Assembly (NCBI GenBank): GCA_964591605.1
Contig: CAZQEN010000440.1
Location: 1 to 5,510, forward strand
Direction of reading: 5' to 3'
Source of the DNA: CAYLLT01 sp964591605
GTDB lineage: Bacteria > Planctomycetota > Phycisphaerae > UBA1845 > PWPN01
DNA: 5,510 nucleotides
Shown here piece after piece: positions 5,455 through 5,510 of this stretch. Under the pieces are notes generated by a model. The model was not told the DNA's origin and ran no database searches. It worked only from the letters and a program-made list of their open reading frames with translations. Each line of letters begins with the position of its first letter. Within the stretch, counting starts at the first letter, position 1. The position numbers and the translations under genes were made by a program.

Positions 5455-5510
5455 GATTTGCCCGCCGGACGGGCCCGGCGCCGACGTGCTCAGCCGAGCC
5501 AGGGGAACAG

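Noticed and set aside
5460..5474. Intrinsic terminator GCCCG-CCGGA-CGGGC
   Set aside because: The stem is only 5 bp and no T run follows directly on either strand; listed only as a hairpin note.

Overview
This is a GC-rich bacterial window (roughly two-thirds G+C by eye) holding five protein genes. Four are on the minus strand and one is on the plus strand. The organism is most likely a planctomycete (Planctomycetota) or a close relative. I infer this from the RNase Y sequence, from a long chromosomal PcfJ-like protein, and from the style of the DUF218 and MobA-like proteins. No rRNA or other phylogenetic marker is present, so the assignment is an inference.

Layout from left to right: positions 1-1232 (minus) carry the 5' three quarters of rny, the membrane-anchored endoribonuclease RNase Y; its 3' end lies outside the window. 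Positions 1233-1905 are a 673-base stretch with no convincing gene. It holds a near-consensus sigma-70-type promoter on the minus strand (1771-1798) that would give rny a leader of about 530 nt, and that leader contains several GC-rich hairpins. Positions 1906-2520 (minus) encode a MobA-like molybdenum cofactor guanylyltransferase. A 132-base divergent spacer follows, then 2653-3069 (plus), a small protein made of about four helical repeats of 29-30 residues resembling the N-terminal domains of GspE/PilB/MshE-type ATPases. Converging on it is a PcfJ-domain protein (minus, ending at 3106). Upstream of that lies a SanA/YdcF-type DUF218 membrane-anchored protein (minus, 4683-5315 or longer). Its stop codon overlaps the most upstream possible start of the PcfJ-like gene by four bases (TTGA).

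The genes do not form one pathway: RNA decay (rny), molybdopterin cofactor maturation (mobA), cell-envelope function (DUF218) and two proteins of unknown role. The DUF218 and PcfJ-like genes may be co-transcribed. rny and mobA point the same way but are separated by the long leader with its own promoter. I see no mobile element, CRISPR array, tRNA or rRNA. The most interesting part is the long, structured, promoter-bearing region before rny. It could be an autoregulatory 5' leader or could encode a separate small RNA.
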